This document shows, in pieces, positions 9,768-17,995 of a DNA stretch of 64,000 nt. Numbering within the stretch: the stretch's first letter is position 1; each line of letters starts with the position of its first letter. The notes under the pieces are model-generated. The model was not told the origin of the DNA. It saw only the letters and a program-made list of their open reading frames with translations, and did not search any database. Made by a program: the position numbers and the translations under genes. The stretch comes from Bradyrhizobium lablabi (GTDB taxonomy: Bacteria; Pseudomonadota; Alphaproteobacteria; Rhizobiales; Xanthobacteraceae): positions 248,001-312,000 of the forward strand of contig NZ_JAFCLN010000004.1 in assembly GCF_018129385.1 (NCBI RefSeq). The letters are read 5' to 3'.

Positions 9768-10610
9768 ATGATCCGGACCCGGCTGGCTGCATTGGCGTTC
9801 GCGCTGCCGTTGCTTGCAACACCTGCGGCGGCGCAGGATGCGAAGAACGACAGCTATCTGAAAAATATTGAACTGTGCAACAGCATGGACCGCACGGCGC
9901 TTGACGCGCGGATCGGCGGCTGCACCGCGCTGATTGATGCCGGCTACGGCACGACAACCGCCCTCGCCATCGCCTTCAACAATCGCGGCAATGTCTATGT
10001 CGCGAAGGGCGACTTCGACCGCGCCATCCAGGACTTTGAGCGATCAATCACGCTCGATCCGGCCTACATCAAGCCCCACAACAACCGCGGGGTGGCCTAC
10101 ATGAAGAAAGGCGAGCACGACCTTGCCATCGAGTCGTTCGACGCGGCGATCAAGCTCAATCCCAACTACGGCGGCGCCTTCGCCAACCGGGCCGCAGCCT
10201 ATGTCAAGAAAAACGAATTTGCTCGCGCCGCGCAGGATTATGACGAGGCCCTTCGTCTCAATCCGGGCCTGGAGCACGTCTGGCACGGGCGCTGCTGGGC
10301 CCGCGCCGTCCTCGGCGAGTTGCAGGCGGCGCTGGAGGCCTGCAACAGGGCGCTACAGTCGGGATTGCACAATGCGGCGACCTACGACTCGCTTGGATTG
10401 ATCCACCTGAAGATGGATCAGCACCAGGTCGCCATCGATCACTACAATTCGGCGCTACGGCACGATCCGAAACTGGCGGCTGCCCTTTACGGACGCGGGC
10501 TTGCCCGGCTCAAGGCCGGCGATCAAGCGGGCAGCGATGCCGATATCCTGCAAGCCCGGACCATCGCGGCCGGGATCGGCGACGACTTCGCGCGCTATGG
10601 CGTGAAGTAG
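9768..10610 (+). CDS. exported tetratricopeptide-repeat protein
   Basis: A 280-residue protein beginning MIRTRLAALAFALPLLATP with a signal peptide cleaved near AAAQD (about residue 22). From about residue 60 to 265 it is built of 34-residue TPR units, for example AFNNRGNVYVAKGDFDRA, PHNNRGVAYMKKGEHDLA and AFANRAAAYVKKNEFARA. TPR arrays are protein-protein scaffolds; the partner is likely to be a periplasmic protein, perhaps the product of the gene just upstream, which ends three bases before this start. A convergent LysR gene ends 12 bases after its stop. No enzymatic function is implied. Confidence 0.8.
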   Translation: MIRTRLAALAFALPLLATPAAAQDAKNDSYLKNIELCNSMDRTALDARIGGCTALIDAGYGTTTALAIAFNNRGNVYVAKGDFDRAIQDFERSITLDPAYIKPHNNRGVAYMKKGEHDLAIESFDAAIKLNPNYGGAFANRAAAYVKKNEFARAAQDYDEALRLNPGLEHVWHGRCWARAVLGELQAALEACNRALQSGLHNAATYDSLGLIHLKMDQHQVAIDHYNSALRHDPKLAAALYGRGLARLKAGDQAGSDADILQARTIAAGIGDDFARYGVK

Positions 10611-10622
10611 CGCCCTGCTCCA

Positions 10623-11513
10623 CTACTGAAGCGTCGGCGCAACCTCGCGGGCCGTCTGCACCAGGGCGGCCATCAAGGGCGTCATCGGATCGCGCTGGGG
10701 CAGCACGAGGCCAATACTGTACTCGACCACAGGATCGACGATCGGAATGCTGCGGACGGTATCGGCAAGTCCGAGCGTTTCGGCGAGCTTGGCCGGCATC
10801 ACGCTGGCCCAGCGCCCGGTCTTCACGTGGGTGTAGAGCACCAGCAGCGAATTTGACGTCAGCGTCGGCGTTGCCTCCCCTCCGACCGATAGCAGAGCGC
10901 GATCGATGATGCGGCGGTTCTGCATGTCCGGCGTCAGCAGGCACAGAGGCACCTGCGCGACTTCCTTCCAGGTCACGGTCTCGCGATCGCCGAACATCGC
11001 ATCCGGCGCGGTCAGCAGGCGATAGCTCTCATTGTAGAGCGGGATGGTGCGAACCTTGCCGATCGGCTCGTTCTCGATATAGGTCAACCCGACATCGACC
11101 TCGAGGTTTTCCAGAAGGCCCAGCACGTCGACGGAAGTGCAGGACTGGATGCGAAAGCTAACGTCGGGGTGACGGGCCCGAAACGGCGTCGTGAGCTGCG
11201 CCACCATGCCGAGCACGGTTGGAATCGCCGCGATCCTGATCTCGCCGGAAAGCTTGTGCTTGAGGCTGTTGATCTCCTGCTTCATCGCGCGGGCATCGCC
11301 GACGATGCGGCGCGCCCAGTCGAGCGTGCGCTCGCCCTCGGGCGTAAAGCCCTGGAAGCGCGAGCCGCGCTGCACCAGCATGACGCCCAGAATTTCCTCG
11401 AGCTGCTTGAGGCTGGTCGACATGGTCGGCTGGGTGACGCCGCAGGCTTCGGCCGCCCGGCCGAAATGACGCTCCTTTGCGAGCGCCAGCAGAAGTTCAA
11501 GCTTGTCGATCAA
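10623..11513 (-). CDS. LysR-family regulator divergent from formate dehydrogenase (FdsR-like)
   Basis: A 296-residue LysR-type regulator. The start chosen is the TTG at 11513 (LIDKLELLLALAKERHFG), because the helix-turn-helix begins there and an upstream extension of 26 residues has no family resemblance. The HTH is about residues 3-60 (FGRAAEACGVTQPTMSTSLKQLEE), with an effector-binding domain from about 90 to the end. It is transcribed divergently from fdsG with a 366-base space containing a perfect GCCTATG dyad. By analogy with FdsR of Cupriavidus, it probably senses formate and controls the fds operon; that role is inferred from position and family. Confidence 0.85.
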   Translation of the reverse strand: MIDKLELLLALAKERHFGRAAEACGVTQPTMSTSLKQLEEILGVMLVQRGSRFQGFTPEGERTLDWARRIVGDARAMKQEINSLKHKLSGEIRIAAIPTVLGMVAQLTTPFRARHPDVSFRIQSCTSVDVLGLLENLEVDVGLTYIENEPIGKVRTIPLYNESYRLLTAPDAMFGDRETVTWKEVAQVPLCLLTPDMQNRRIIDRALLSVGGEATPTLTSNSLLVLYTHVKTGRWASVMPAKLAETLGLADTVRSIPIVDPVVEYSIGLVLPQRDPMTPLMAALVQTAREVAPTLQ

Positions 11514-11591
11514 GAAGAAAACCTCAGGAAAATAGCTGTTCCGGTTGCGTTCAATTGGCTGCCACAAGTAGCACGACCGCCAACGAACCAA

Positions 11592-11879
11592 TACGCCAAA
11601 AGCGGCGCCGGCCTGAGGCTAATTTCATTTTCGTATCGTCCAATTTTGCGCGCCTATGGATCACTTTTTCGGCGGTAAAGGGAGCCTATGGACTATGCGG
11701 AACTGGGGCCGCGCGTTGATCGCAGCACGGATAGCAGAAACCGTCCCGTTAACAGCGCCATCGCACCCATAGGCTTTGCCTATGCAGAGTTCTGATCACC
11801 ATACGCTATCGCAGCATGAGACAGCTTTATTGATGTTTTGAAGAATTCCAAGTCTCTTCGGGGACAAGAAAATCTCTGA
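11592..11879 (+). promoter_or_regulatory. divergent lysR/fds control region with GCCTATG sites
   Basis: No gene fits here. Three copies of the heptamer GCCTATG occur: 11652-11658, 11684-11690 and the right half of a perfect dyad CATAGGCTTTGCCTATG at 11768-11784. The two single copies are 32 bases apart and the dyad begins 84 bases after the second. LysR proteins typically bind a dyad plus a weaker activation site, so this is a plausible operator set for the adjacent regulator. The basal promoter elements could not be fixed by eye. Confidence 0.55.
11768..11784. promoter_or_regulatory. candidate LysR operator: CATAGGC-TTT-GCCTATG dyad
   Basis: Seven-base arms are perfectly complementary around a TTT spacer. 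The dyad sits 96 bases before the fdsG start. It is flanked upstream by two single GCCTATG half-sites. The spacing is compatible with LysR regulator binding, but the protein-DNA pairing is inferred. Confidence 0.5.
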
Positions 11880-12380
11880 ATGAGAATGCGAATGACAACC
11901 GCCTACGATGCGCCTTACGAACCCTGGGATTCCAAACGCGCCACCGAAATCATTTCAGAGCATAGCGGCATCGAAGGCGCGACGCTGGTGATTCTGCATG
12001 CGCTTCAGGAGGCGTTCGGATATGTGCCGGAGCCGGCGATTCCGATGGTTGCCGAAGCGCTCAACCTGTCGCGCGCCGAGGTGCACGGCGTCTTCACGTT
12101 CTATCATGATTTTCGCAAGGAGCCCGCCGGCCGGCATGTGCTGAAACTGTGCCGCGCCGAGGCCTGCCAGGCCGCCGGCGGCGACGCACTGGCCGCGCAC
12201 GCGGAAGCCAGGCTTGGCGTCGCGATCGGAAATACCAGCGCCGATAATCGCGTCACGCTGGAGCCGATCTATTGCCTCGGCCTGTGCGCCACCGCGCCGT
12301 CGGCGATGCTCGATGGCCGCGTGGTCGGGCGATTGGACGAAAAGCGGCTCGATGCGCTGCTCGCGGAGGCACAACGATGA
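11880..12380 (+). CDS. fdsG: NAD-dependent formate dehydrogenase, gamma subunit (NuoE-like)
   Basis: A 166-residue thioredoxin-like [2Fe-2S] protein, homologous to NuoE, which belongs to the soluble FdsABG formate dehydrogenase. The N-terminal helical part includes TLVILHALQEAFGYVPE and HGVFTFYHDFRKEP. The [2Fe-2S] ligands are in LCRAEACQAAGG and CLGLCATAPSAM, four cysteines as expected. Three closely spaced in-frame ATGs occur at 11880, 11886 and 11892, and the first is used. It transfers electrons within the complex towards the FMN of the beta subunit. Its TGA overlaps the start of fdsB (ATGA), which shows translational coupling. The upstream regulatory region suggests control by the divergent LysR regulator. 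Confidence 0.9.
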   Translation: MRMRMTTAYDAPYEPWDSKRATEIISEHSGIEGATLVILHALQEAFGYVPEPAIPMVAEALNLSRAEVHGVFTFYHDFRKEPAGRHVLKLCRAEACQAAGGDALAAHAEARLGVAIGNTSADNRVTLEPIYCLGLCATAPSAMLDGRVVGRLDEKRLDALLAEAQR

Positions 12381-13933
12381 GCCTTCGCGTTTTCATTCCG
12401 CTCGATGCGGGTTCTGTCGCGGTCGGTGCCGATGACGTAGCGCTCGCACTGGCTCAGGCCGCAAAGGCGGGCAACATTGCGATCGATATCGTCAGGACCG
12501 GCTCGCGTGGCCTCTATTGGCTGGAGCCGATGGTCGAGGTCGCGACGTCAGCCGGCCGCATTGCGTTCGGTCCGGCTACCCCCGCAGACGTGCCTTCCCT
12601 ATTGGATGCTATCACCGGCAACGGACAACATCCGCTGCGCCTCGGCATCGCCGATGAGATCCCGTGGTTGAAGCGGCAGACCCGCCTCACCTTCGCTCGC
12701 TGCGGGATCACCGATCCGCGCTCGGTCGAGGATTATCGCGCCCATGGCGGTTACAAGGGCCTCGAACGGGCGCTGACACTTTCCTCCGACGACATCCTCG
12801 CTGACGTCACAGCCTCCGGCCTGCGCGGCCGCGGCGGCGCGGGATTCCCGACCGGCATCAAGTGGAAGACGGTGGCGCAGGCTCAGGCCGATCGCAAATT
12901 CATCGTCTGCAACGCCGACGAAGGCGACAGCGGCACATTTGCCGATCGGATGATCATGGAAGGCGATCCCTTCGTCGTGATCGAAGGCATGACGATTGCC
13001 GGCATCACTGTCGGCGCCACCAAAGGCTACATCTACATCCGCTCGGAATATCCGCATGCGGTGATCGCGATGAACGCGGCGATCGCGGCCGCCAAACGCG
13101 CCGGCTATCTCGGCACGAAAGTTGGCGGCTCGGCGCATAGCTTCGATCTCGAAGTCCGCGTCGGCGCCGGCGCCTATGTCTGCGGCGAAGAGACGTCGCT
13201 GCTGGAGAGCCTCGAAGGCCGCCGCGGCATCGTGCGCGCCAAACCGCCGCTGCCGGCGCACAAAGGCCTGTTCGGCAAGCCGACCGTGATCAACAACGTG
13301 CTGTCGTTCGCGGCCATCCCCTTCATCCTCGACAACGGCGCCAAAGCCTATGCCGATTACGGCATGGGCCGCTCGCGCGGCACCATGCCGATCCAGTTGG
13401 CCGGCAACATTCGCTATGGCGGCCTGTTCGAGACCGCCTTCGGCATCACGCTCGGCGAACTCATTGACGATATCGGCGGCGGCACCTTTACCGGCCGTCC
13501 GGTTCGCGCGGTGCAGGTTGGCGGTCCGCTCGGCGCCTATTTCCCCCGCGCGCTGTTCGATACACCATTCGACTATGAGGCCTTTGCCGCGCGCGAGGGC
13601 CTGATCGGCCATGCCGGAATCGTCGTGTTCGACGACAGCGTCGACATGGCAAAGCAGGCGCGCTTTGCGATGGAATTCTGCGCGGTGGAATCCTGCGGCA
13701 AGTGCACGCCGTGCCGGATCGGCTCCACCCGCGGCGTCGAGACCATCGACAAGATCAGGCGCGACGAGCGCGTCAGCGAGAATCTCACCGTGGTCGAAGA
13801 CCTCTGCAACACCATGAAGTTCGGCTCGCTCTGCGCGCTCGGCGGCTTCACGCCCTACCCCGTCATGAGCGCGCTAAAGCACTTCCGGGAAGACTTTGGC
13901 CCGGCACCGGCCCGCCTGCAGGCCGCGGAATAA
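12377..13933 (+). CDS. fdsB: NAD-dependent formate dehydrogenase, beta subunit (NuoF-like)
   Basis: A 518-residue flavoprotein that reduces NAD+ in the FdsABG complex. Residues 1-130 are a diverged thioredoxin-like [2Fe-2S] region seen in Fds/Hox beta subunits. The NuoF core follows: SGLRGRGGAGFPTGIKWK binds FMN/NADH, CNADEGDSGTFADR is the second flavin motif, and GAGAYVCGEETSLLES is the NADH site. The C-terminal ESCGKCTPCRIGSTRG and LCALGG supply the four ligands of a [4Fe-4S] cluster. The ATG overlaps the fdsG stop by four bases. A longer in-frame reading from 12272 is a shadow of fdsG. The gene ends 10 bases before fdsA, as in known fds operons. Confidence 0.92.
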   Translation: MSLRVFIPLDAGSVAVGADDVALALAQAAKAGNIAIDIVRTGSRGLYWLEPMVEVATSAGRIAFGPATPADVPSLLDAITGNGQHPLRLGIADEIPWLKRQTRLTFARCGITDPRSVEDYRAHGGYKGLERALTLSSDDILADVTASGLRGRGGAGFPTGIKWKTVAQAQADRKFIVCNADEGDSGTFADRMIMEGDPFVVIEGMTIAGITVGATKGYIYIRSEYPHAVIAMNAAIAAAKRAGYLGTKVGGSAHSFDLEVRVGAGAYVCGEETSLLESLEGRRGIVRAKPPLPAHKGLFGKPTVINNVLSFAAIPFILDNGAKAYADYGMGRSRGTMPIQLAGNIRYGGLFETAFGITLGELIDDIGGGTFTGRPVRAVQVGGPLGAYFPRALFDTPFDYEAFAAREGLIGHAGIVVFDDSVDMAKQARFAMEFCAVESCGKCTPCRIGSTRGVETIDKIRRDERVSENLTVVEDLCNTMKFGSLCALGGFTPYPVMSALKHFREDFGPAPARLQAAE

Positions 13934-13943
13934 GGAGATCAAG

Positions 13944-16817
13944 ATGTCGTTGATCCAGGAAATCGATTTCGGCACGCCGCGTTCAAAGTCCGAAGCGATG
14001 GTGACGCTTACCATCGACGGGCAGAGCGTCACTGTGCCCGAGGGCACCTCGATCATGCGCGCGGCGATGAAAGCCGGCACGCAGATCCCGAAATTGTGCG
14101 CCACCGATATGGTCGACGCCTTCGGCTCGTGCCGGCTATGCCTCATCGAGATCGAGGGCCGCGCCGGCACGCCGGCCTCCTGCACCACGCCGGCGATGAA
14201 CGGCCTTGTGGTTCACACCCAGAGCGAGCGGCTGAAGAAGCTGCGCAAGGGCGTGATGGAACTGTACATCTCCGACCATCCGCTGGATTGTCTCACCTGC
14301 GCCGCCAACGGCGACTGCGAATTGCAGGACATGGCCGGCGCCGTCGGCCTGCGCGATGTGCGCTACGGCTATGAGGGCGAGAACCACGTGTTCGCCAAAT
14401 CGGGCGGCGCGCCCAATGCGGCGTGGATGCCGAAGGACGAATCGAATCCCTACTTCACCTACGATCCCTCAAAATGCATTGTCTGCTCGCGCTGCGTCCG
14501 CGCCTGCGAGGAGGTGCAGGGAACGTTTGCGCTGACGATTTCCGGCCGCGGTTTTGACAGCCGCGTTTCGCCCGGCATGAGCGAGAGCTTTCTTGGCTCC
14601 GAATGCGTCTCCTGCGGCGCCTGCGTGCAGGCCTGCCCGACCGCGACGCTGACCGAAAAGTCCGTGATCGAGATCGGCCAGCCCGAACACTCTGTCGTCA
14701 CGACTTGCGCCTATTGCGGCGTCGGCTGCGCTTTCAAGGCCGAAATGCGCGGCGAGGAAGTCGTGCGCATGGTGCCCTACAAGGACGGCAAGGCCAATCG
14801 CGGCCATTCCTGCGTCAAGGGCCGCTTTGCCTGGGGCTATACTACCCACAAGGAACGCATCCTTAAACCCATGATCCGCGAACGGATCGAGGACCCCTGG
14901 CGCGAAGTGTCGTGGGACGAGGCCTTCAACTTCGCCGCGGCGAAGTTCAAGGGCATCCAGGCCAAATACGGACGCGATGCCGTCGGCGGCATCACCTCCT
15001 CCCGCTGCACCAACGAAGAAACCTATCTGGTGCAAAAGCTGATCCGCGGCGGTTTCGGTAACAACAACGTCGACACCTGCGCACGTGTCTGTCATTCGCC
15101 AACCGGCTACGGGCTGTCGCAGACCTTCGGCACCTCGGCCGGCACCCAGGATTTCGACTCGGTCGAGGATACCGACGTCGTCATGGTTATCGGCGCCAAT
15201 CCGGCCTCCGCGCATCCCGTGTTCGCTTCCCGCCTGAAGAAGCGGCTGCGCCAGGGCGCAAAACTGATCGTGGTCGATCCGCGCCGCACCGAAATGGTGG
15301 AATCGCCGCATGTGAAGGCGCTGCATTTGCCGCTGATGCCGGGCACCAACGTCGCCGTCCTGACGGCGCTGGCGCATGTGATCGTCACCGAGGGCCTCGT
15401 CGATGAAGCCTTCGTGCGCGAGCGCTGCGACTGGAGCGAGTTCGAGGACTGGGCGGCCTTCGCAGCGCTACCCCAGAACAGCCCGGAAGCCACCGCGATC
15501 ATGACCGGCGTCAATCCGAAGGATCTGCGCGAGGCGGCGCGGCTGTTCGCCATCGGCGGCAACGGCGCGATCTATTACGGGCTCGGCGTCACCGAGCACA
15601 GCCAGGGCTCCACCACCGTGATCGCGATCGCCAATCTTGCGATGGCGACAGGCAACATCGGACGGCCCGGCGTCGGCGTGAACCCGCTGCGCGGCCAGAA
15701 CAACGTGCAAGGCTCCTGCGACATGGGCTCGTTCCCGCACGAATTGCCGGGCTATCGCCACATTGCGGGCGATACGGTGCGCGAGCAGTTCGAGGCGATG
15801 TGGAACGTCAAGCTCAACCCCGAGCCGGGCTTGCGCATCCCCAACATGTTCGACGCCGCCATCGAAGGCACCTTCATGGGCCTTTACGTGCAGGGCGAAG
15901 ACATCCTGCAGTCCGATCCCAACACCAAGCATGTGGTGGCGGCGCTGTCGGCGATGGAATGCGTGATCGTGCACGACCTCTTCCTGAACGAGACCGCCAA
16001 CTACGCCCACGTCTTCCTGCCCGGTTCCACCTTCCTGGAGAAGGACGGCACCTTCACCAACGCCGAACGCCGCATCCAGCGCGTGCGCAAGGTGATGACG
16101 CCGCTCAACGGCTACGCCGACTGGGAAGTCACCATCATGCTCGGCAAGGCGCTTGGCTTCGATATGAAGTACAATCACCCCTCCGAGATCATGGATGAGA
16201 TCGCGGCGCTGACGCCGACTTTTGCCGGCGTTTCCTACGCCAAGCTCGACGAGCTCGGCTCGGTGCAGTGGCCGTGCAACGAGAAGGCGCCGGAAGGCAC
16301 GCCGGTCATGCATATCGGCGGCTTCGTGCGCGGCAAGGGCAAGTTCATCATCACCGAATATGTGGCGACCGATGAGCGCACCGGTCCGCGTTATCCGCTG
16401 CTGCTCACCACGGGACGCATCCTCAGCCAGTACAATGTCGGCGCGCAGACCCGCCGCACTGGGAATGTCGTCTGGCATGCCGAGGACCGGCTGGAGATCC
16501 ATCCGCACGATGCCGAGCAGCGCGGCGTGCGCGACGGCGACTGGGTGCGGCTGGCGAGCCGTGCCGGCGAGACCACCCTGCGGGCACTGATCACCGACCG
16601 AGTCGCGCCCGGCGTGGTCTACACCACGTTCCACCATCCGGACACGCAGGCCAACGTCATCACCACCGACTTTTCGGACTGGGCGACGAACTGTCCGGAA
16701 TACAAGGTCACCGCCGTGCAGATCTCGCCCTCGAACGGACCGTCCGAATGGCAGAAGTCGTATGAGGAGCAGGCGCGCCACTCGCGGCGCATTGCGCCGG
16801 CGGAAGCCGCGGAGTGA
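13944..16817 (+). CDS. fdsA: NAD-dependent formate dehydrogenase, catalytic alpha subunit
   Basis: A 957-residue molybdenum/tungsten bis-MGD formate dehydrogenase that oxidises formate to CO2 in the cytoplasm. The ATG at 13944 follows AAGGAG. Domains in order: a NuoG-like [2Fe-2S] domain (Cys52, 63, 66, 80), a His/Cys [4Fe-4S] site (HPLDCLTC...GDC at 112-125), a double [4Fe-4S] ferredoxin (CIVCSRCVRAC and CVSCGACVQACP, about 178-231), and a molybdopterin domain starting at CAYCGVGC (255-262). The metal ligand is Cys383 in TCARVCHSP, so it is the cysteine type and not selenocysteine. The C-terminal MGD-binding domain includes the GRILSQYNVGAQTRRTG segment. The operon order fdsG-B-A-C-D is conserved. 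Confidence 0.95.
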   Translation: MSLIQEIDFGTPRSKSEAMVTLTIDGQSVTVPEGTSIMRAAMKAGTQIPKLCATDMVDAFGSCRLCLIEIEGRAGTPASCTTPAMNGLVVHTQSERLKKLRKGVMELYISDHPLDCLTCAANGDCELQDMAGAVGLRDVRYGYEGENHVFAKSGGAPNAAWMPKDESNPYFTYDPSKCIVCSRCVRACEEVQGTFALTISGRGFDSRVSPGMSESFLGSECVSCGACVQACPTATLTEKSVIEIGQPEHSVVTTCAYCGVGCAFKAEMRGEEVVRMVPYKDGKANRGHSCVKGRFAWGYTTHKERILKPMIRERIEDPWREVSWDEAFNFAAAKFKGIQAKYGRDAVGGITSSRCTNEETYLVQKLIRGGFGNNNVDTCARVCHSPTGYGLSQTFGTSAGTQDFDSVEDTDVVMVIGANPASAHPVFASRLKKRLRQGAKLIVVDPRRTEMVESPHVKALHLPLMPGTNVAVLTALAHVIVTEGLVDEAFVRERCDWSEFEDWAAFAALPQNSPEATAIMTGVNPKDLREAARLFAIGGNGAIYYGLGVTEHSQGSTTVIAIANLAMATGNIGRPGVGVNPLRGQNNVQGSCDMGSFPHELPGYRHIAGDTVREQFEAMWNVKLNPEPGLRIPNMFDAAIEGTFMGLYVQGEDILQSDPNTKHVVAALSAMECVIVHDLFLNETANYAHVFLPGSTFLEKDGTFTNAERRIQRVRKVMTPLNGYADWEVTIMLGKALGFDMKYNHPSEIMDEIAALTPTFAGVSYAKLDELGSVQWPCNEKAPEGTPVMHIGGFVRGKGKFIITEYVATDERTGPRYPLLLTTGRILSQYNVGAQTRRTGNVVWHAEDRLEIHPHDAEQRGVRDGDWVRLASRAGETTLRALITDRVAPGVVYTTFHHPDTQANVITTDFSDWATNCPEYKVTAVQISPSNGPSEWQKSYEEQARHSRRIAPAEAAE

Positions 16818-17656
16818 CGATGCGCGATCCCGTATTCAAGGCTGAGCGGCAGCTCTGGCGCGACGGCCATTTGAGCCGTGGCGCACGCCTGATCCCCGAG
16901 GAAACGGCGCTGGCGCTCACCTACAATGGCGGCACCTATGCCGTGATGATGGGGACGCCGGAAGACCTCGGCGATTTCGCCATCGGTTTCTCCCTGAGCG
17001 AAGGCATCGTGCAGTCGGCGGACGAGATCGAGACGCTCGACATCGTCGAGCTCGATGACGGCATTGAGCTGCGGATGTGGCTGGCGCCGGGCAAGGCCAG
17101 GACGATCAGCGAACGGCGGCGGCACATCGCCGGCCCCACCGGCTGCGGCATCTGCGGCGTCGAGTCGATTGCAGCGGCGGTCCGACCGGCGGCGATCGTG
17201 CCAAGGGGACGCGCCTTCTCGCCGCGCGAGATCATGACGGCGATGGCGGCGGTGGCGCCGCTGCAGGAAATCAACCATCAGACCCGCGCGGTGCATGCCG
17301 CCGCGTTCTGGACGCGGGGGCGCGGCATCGTCGCGCTACGGGAGGATGTCGGCCGCCACAACGCGCTCGACAAGCTTGCCGGCGCGCTGGCGCGGGACAA
17401 GGTTTTGACCGCCGACGGTATGGTGCTGCTGACCAGCCGCGTCTCGGTCGAGATGGTGCAAAAAACCGCCGCGATCGGCGCGCCCTTGATGGTGGCGGTC
17501 TCGGCGCCGACCGCGCTCGCGGTGCGGATGGCGGATGCCGCCGGCATCACGCTTTGCGCCATCGCGCGCTCGGACGGGTTTGAAGTGTTCACGCATCCGG
17601 AGCGGATTGCCGCCCAAACGGAGCTACAGGAAGCCGCCCATGTCGTCGTCGCCTGA
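16814..17656 (+). CDS. fdhD: formate dehydrogenase sulfurtransferase/accessory protein FdhD (FdsC)
   Basis: A 280-residue FdhD-family protein. FdhD carries sulfur from cysteine desulfurase to the molybdenum cofactor and is needed for active formate dehydrogenase. The redox pair is visible in TGCGICGVESI (CxxC), and further signatures are VALREDVGRHNALDKL and LLTSRVSVEMVQKTAAIGAP. The GTG at 16814 overlaps the fdsA stop (GTGA); an ATG at 16820 is also possible and would shorten the protein by two residues. It lies between fdsA and fdsD, the usual position of fdsC. Confidence 0.92.
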   Translation: MTMRDPVFKAERQLWRDGHLSRGARLIPEETALALTYNGGTYAVMMGTPEDLGDFAIGFSLSEGIVQSADEIETLDIVELDDGIELRMWLAPGKARTISERRRHIAGPTGCGICGVESIAAAVRPAAIVPRGRAFSPREIMTAMAAVAPLQEINHQTRAVHAAAFWTRGRGIVALREDVGRHNALDKLAGALARDKVLTADGMVLLTSRVSVEMVQKTAAIGAPLMVAVSAPTALAVRMADAAGITLCAIARSDGFEVFTHPERIAAQTELQEAAHVVVA

Positions 17657-17858
17657 AAAACTGGTCTACATGGCCAACCAGATCGGAAAATTCTTCCAGA
17701 GCCAGGGTCACGACAAGGCCGTGCCGGGGATTGCCGAGCATATCAAAAAGTTCTGGGACCCCCGGATGCGCAAGCAGATTTTTGCCCATCTCGACACCGG
17801 CGGCGCCGGGCTCGATCCCAATGTGCTCGAGGCGCTCACGACGTTGAAGAAGGCGTAG
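17640..17858 (+). CDS. fdsD: formate dehydrogenase delta subunit
   Basis: A 72-residue FdsD protein beginning MSSSPEKLVYMANQIGKFF and continuing with HIKKFWDPRMRKQI, a pattern typical of the family. FdsD is required for activity or cofactor insertion in FdsABG enzymes and can associate with the complex. The start codon lies inside the end of fdhD (17-base overlap), which indicates translational coupling. It is the last gene of the operon; a paired palindromic repeat follows within 20 bases. Confidence 0.9.
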   Translation: MSSSPEKLVYMANQIGKFFQSQGHDKAVPGIAEHIKKFWDPRMRKQIFAHLDTGGAGLDPNVLEALTTLKKA

Positions 17859-17873
17859 CCGGTTCGGTGGCTT

Positions 17874-17972
17874 CATCCTTCGAGACGCGGCCAAGCGGCC
17901 GCTCCTCAGGATGAGGTCTTAGACCCTCATGGTGAGGAGCGCGGCAACGCCGCGCGTCTCGAACCACGAGGC
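17874..17972. repeat. two-unit palindromic repeat (CATCCTTCGAGACGC type)
   Basis: The first unit starts CATCCTTCGAGACGCGG and ends CCGCTCCTCAGGATG, and the second starts CCTCATGGTGAGGAGCG and ends CGCGTCTCGAACCACGAGG. Each unit pairs with itself or its partner. The same motif recurs at 25767-25856. This sequence family is very common between genes in bradyrhizobia and related Rhizobiales. Here it separates the convergent fdsD and glnE genes and may serve as a bidirectional transcription barrier. Confidence 0.75.
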
Positions 17973-17995
17973 CACTGAGCTCGCCGCCCGAACTC

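Noticed and set aside
13944..16817. Possibility of selenocysteine in the formate dehydrogenases
   Set aside because: The position of the metal ligand reads TGC or TGT (Cys383 in FdsA, Cys201 in the membrane enzyme alpha). No in-frame TGA is present.
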